This document shows, piece by piece, positions 32,652 through 32,724 of a stretch of DNA of 32,724 nucleotides. Location: contig JANQWK010000066.1 of assembly GCA_030729925.1 (NCBI GenBank), positions 1-32,724 of the forward strand, given 5' to 3'. The stretch is from Saprospiraceae bacterium. GTDB taxonomy: Bacteria > Bacteroidota > Bacteroidia > Chitinophagales > Saprospiraceae. The position numbers and the translations under genes are program-made. How positions within the stretch are numbered: position 1 is the first letter of the stretch; the number at the start of each line of letters is the position of its first letter. The notes below the pieces were generated by a model. That model was not told where the DNA came from. It saw nothing but the letters and a program-made list of their open reading frames with translations, and did no database searches.

Positions 32652-32724
32652 AGACTTTTGGTTACGTTAAGTGGTTGAGAGGGAATTAATTAGGGCAACG
32701 TGGAAGTCACCTTAAGGTGGCTTC
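32627..32724 (-). repeat. Palindrome-plus-tail intergenic element, copy 4 (inverted, cut by window end)
   Basis: The dyad lies between 32713 and 32714 with the same CACCTTAAGGTG core; the paired part visible is 32703-32724. Read on the minus strand, the tail has TTAAT at 32689-32685, GTAACC at 32665-32660 and a T-run at 32632-32627, in the same order as the other copies. One stem pair is swapped (G32703-C32724 in place of C-G). The seventh pair from the centre is T32707 with G32720, a wobble in RNA. The outer right arm lies beyond the window. Confidence 0.8.

Noticed and set aside
1-32724. CRISPR array
   Set aside because: The four repeats are thousands of bases apart, one is inverted, and no cas genes are present.

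Overview
The window is a stretch of core chromosome from a member of the Bacteroidota, most likely a Saprospiria-type organism. That placement is an inference from several signs: a MoxR/Bat aerotolerance-type operon, DUF4270 and DUF5723 family proteins, an RfaE2/LptB lipopolysaccharide set, many lipoproteins and beta-barrels, and promoter-like boxes of the TTG...TAnnTTTG type. Nearly all of it is coding. I see no tRNA, rRNA, CRISPR array, insertion sequence or prophage.

Layout. Positions 1-5139 (+): pheT, a small coiled-coil gene, zapA and rny, ending in a strong intrinsic terminator. Positions 5293-12730 (-): a complete moxR-DUF58-batX-batA-batB-batC-batD operon with no batE. Positions 12846-16383 (-): a glucosaminidase/LysM protein, an outer-membrane beta-barrel, lptB and two overlapping small lipoproteins. 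Positions 16512-19417 (+): a lipoprotein and a DUF5723 outer-membrane protein. Positions 19442-21058 (-): a short alpha-glucan phosphorylase. Positions 21437-22105 (+): a DtxR/MntR-type metalloregulator. Positions 22106-28304 (-): a tightly packed run of panC, panD, a flippase-like membrane protein, rfaE2, a Nif3-like protein, a zinc-ribbon coiled-coil protein and a TPR protein. Positions 28455-32617 (+): a half-length glycogen-synthase-like protein, a DUF4270 lipoprotein and glmS.

Functional themes are envelope building (lptB, rfaE2, glmS, glucosaminidase, several lipoproteins and barrels), cofactor synthesis (panC/panD for coenzyme A), glycogen turnover, cell division (zapA) and RNA decay (rny).

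The most unusual thing is not a gene. Four copies of a roughly 100-bp intergenic element (1-102, 5178-5275, 21252-21347 and, inverted, 32627-32724) share a long palindrome centred on CACCTTAAGGTG, then a directional tail with TTAAT, AAAGTAACC and a T-run at nearly fixed spacing. The palindrome arms show compensatory base changes, and three of the four copies carry a mismatch at the same pair of the stem. The window begins and ends inside this element, which suggests an assembly contig broken at a high-copy repeat.
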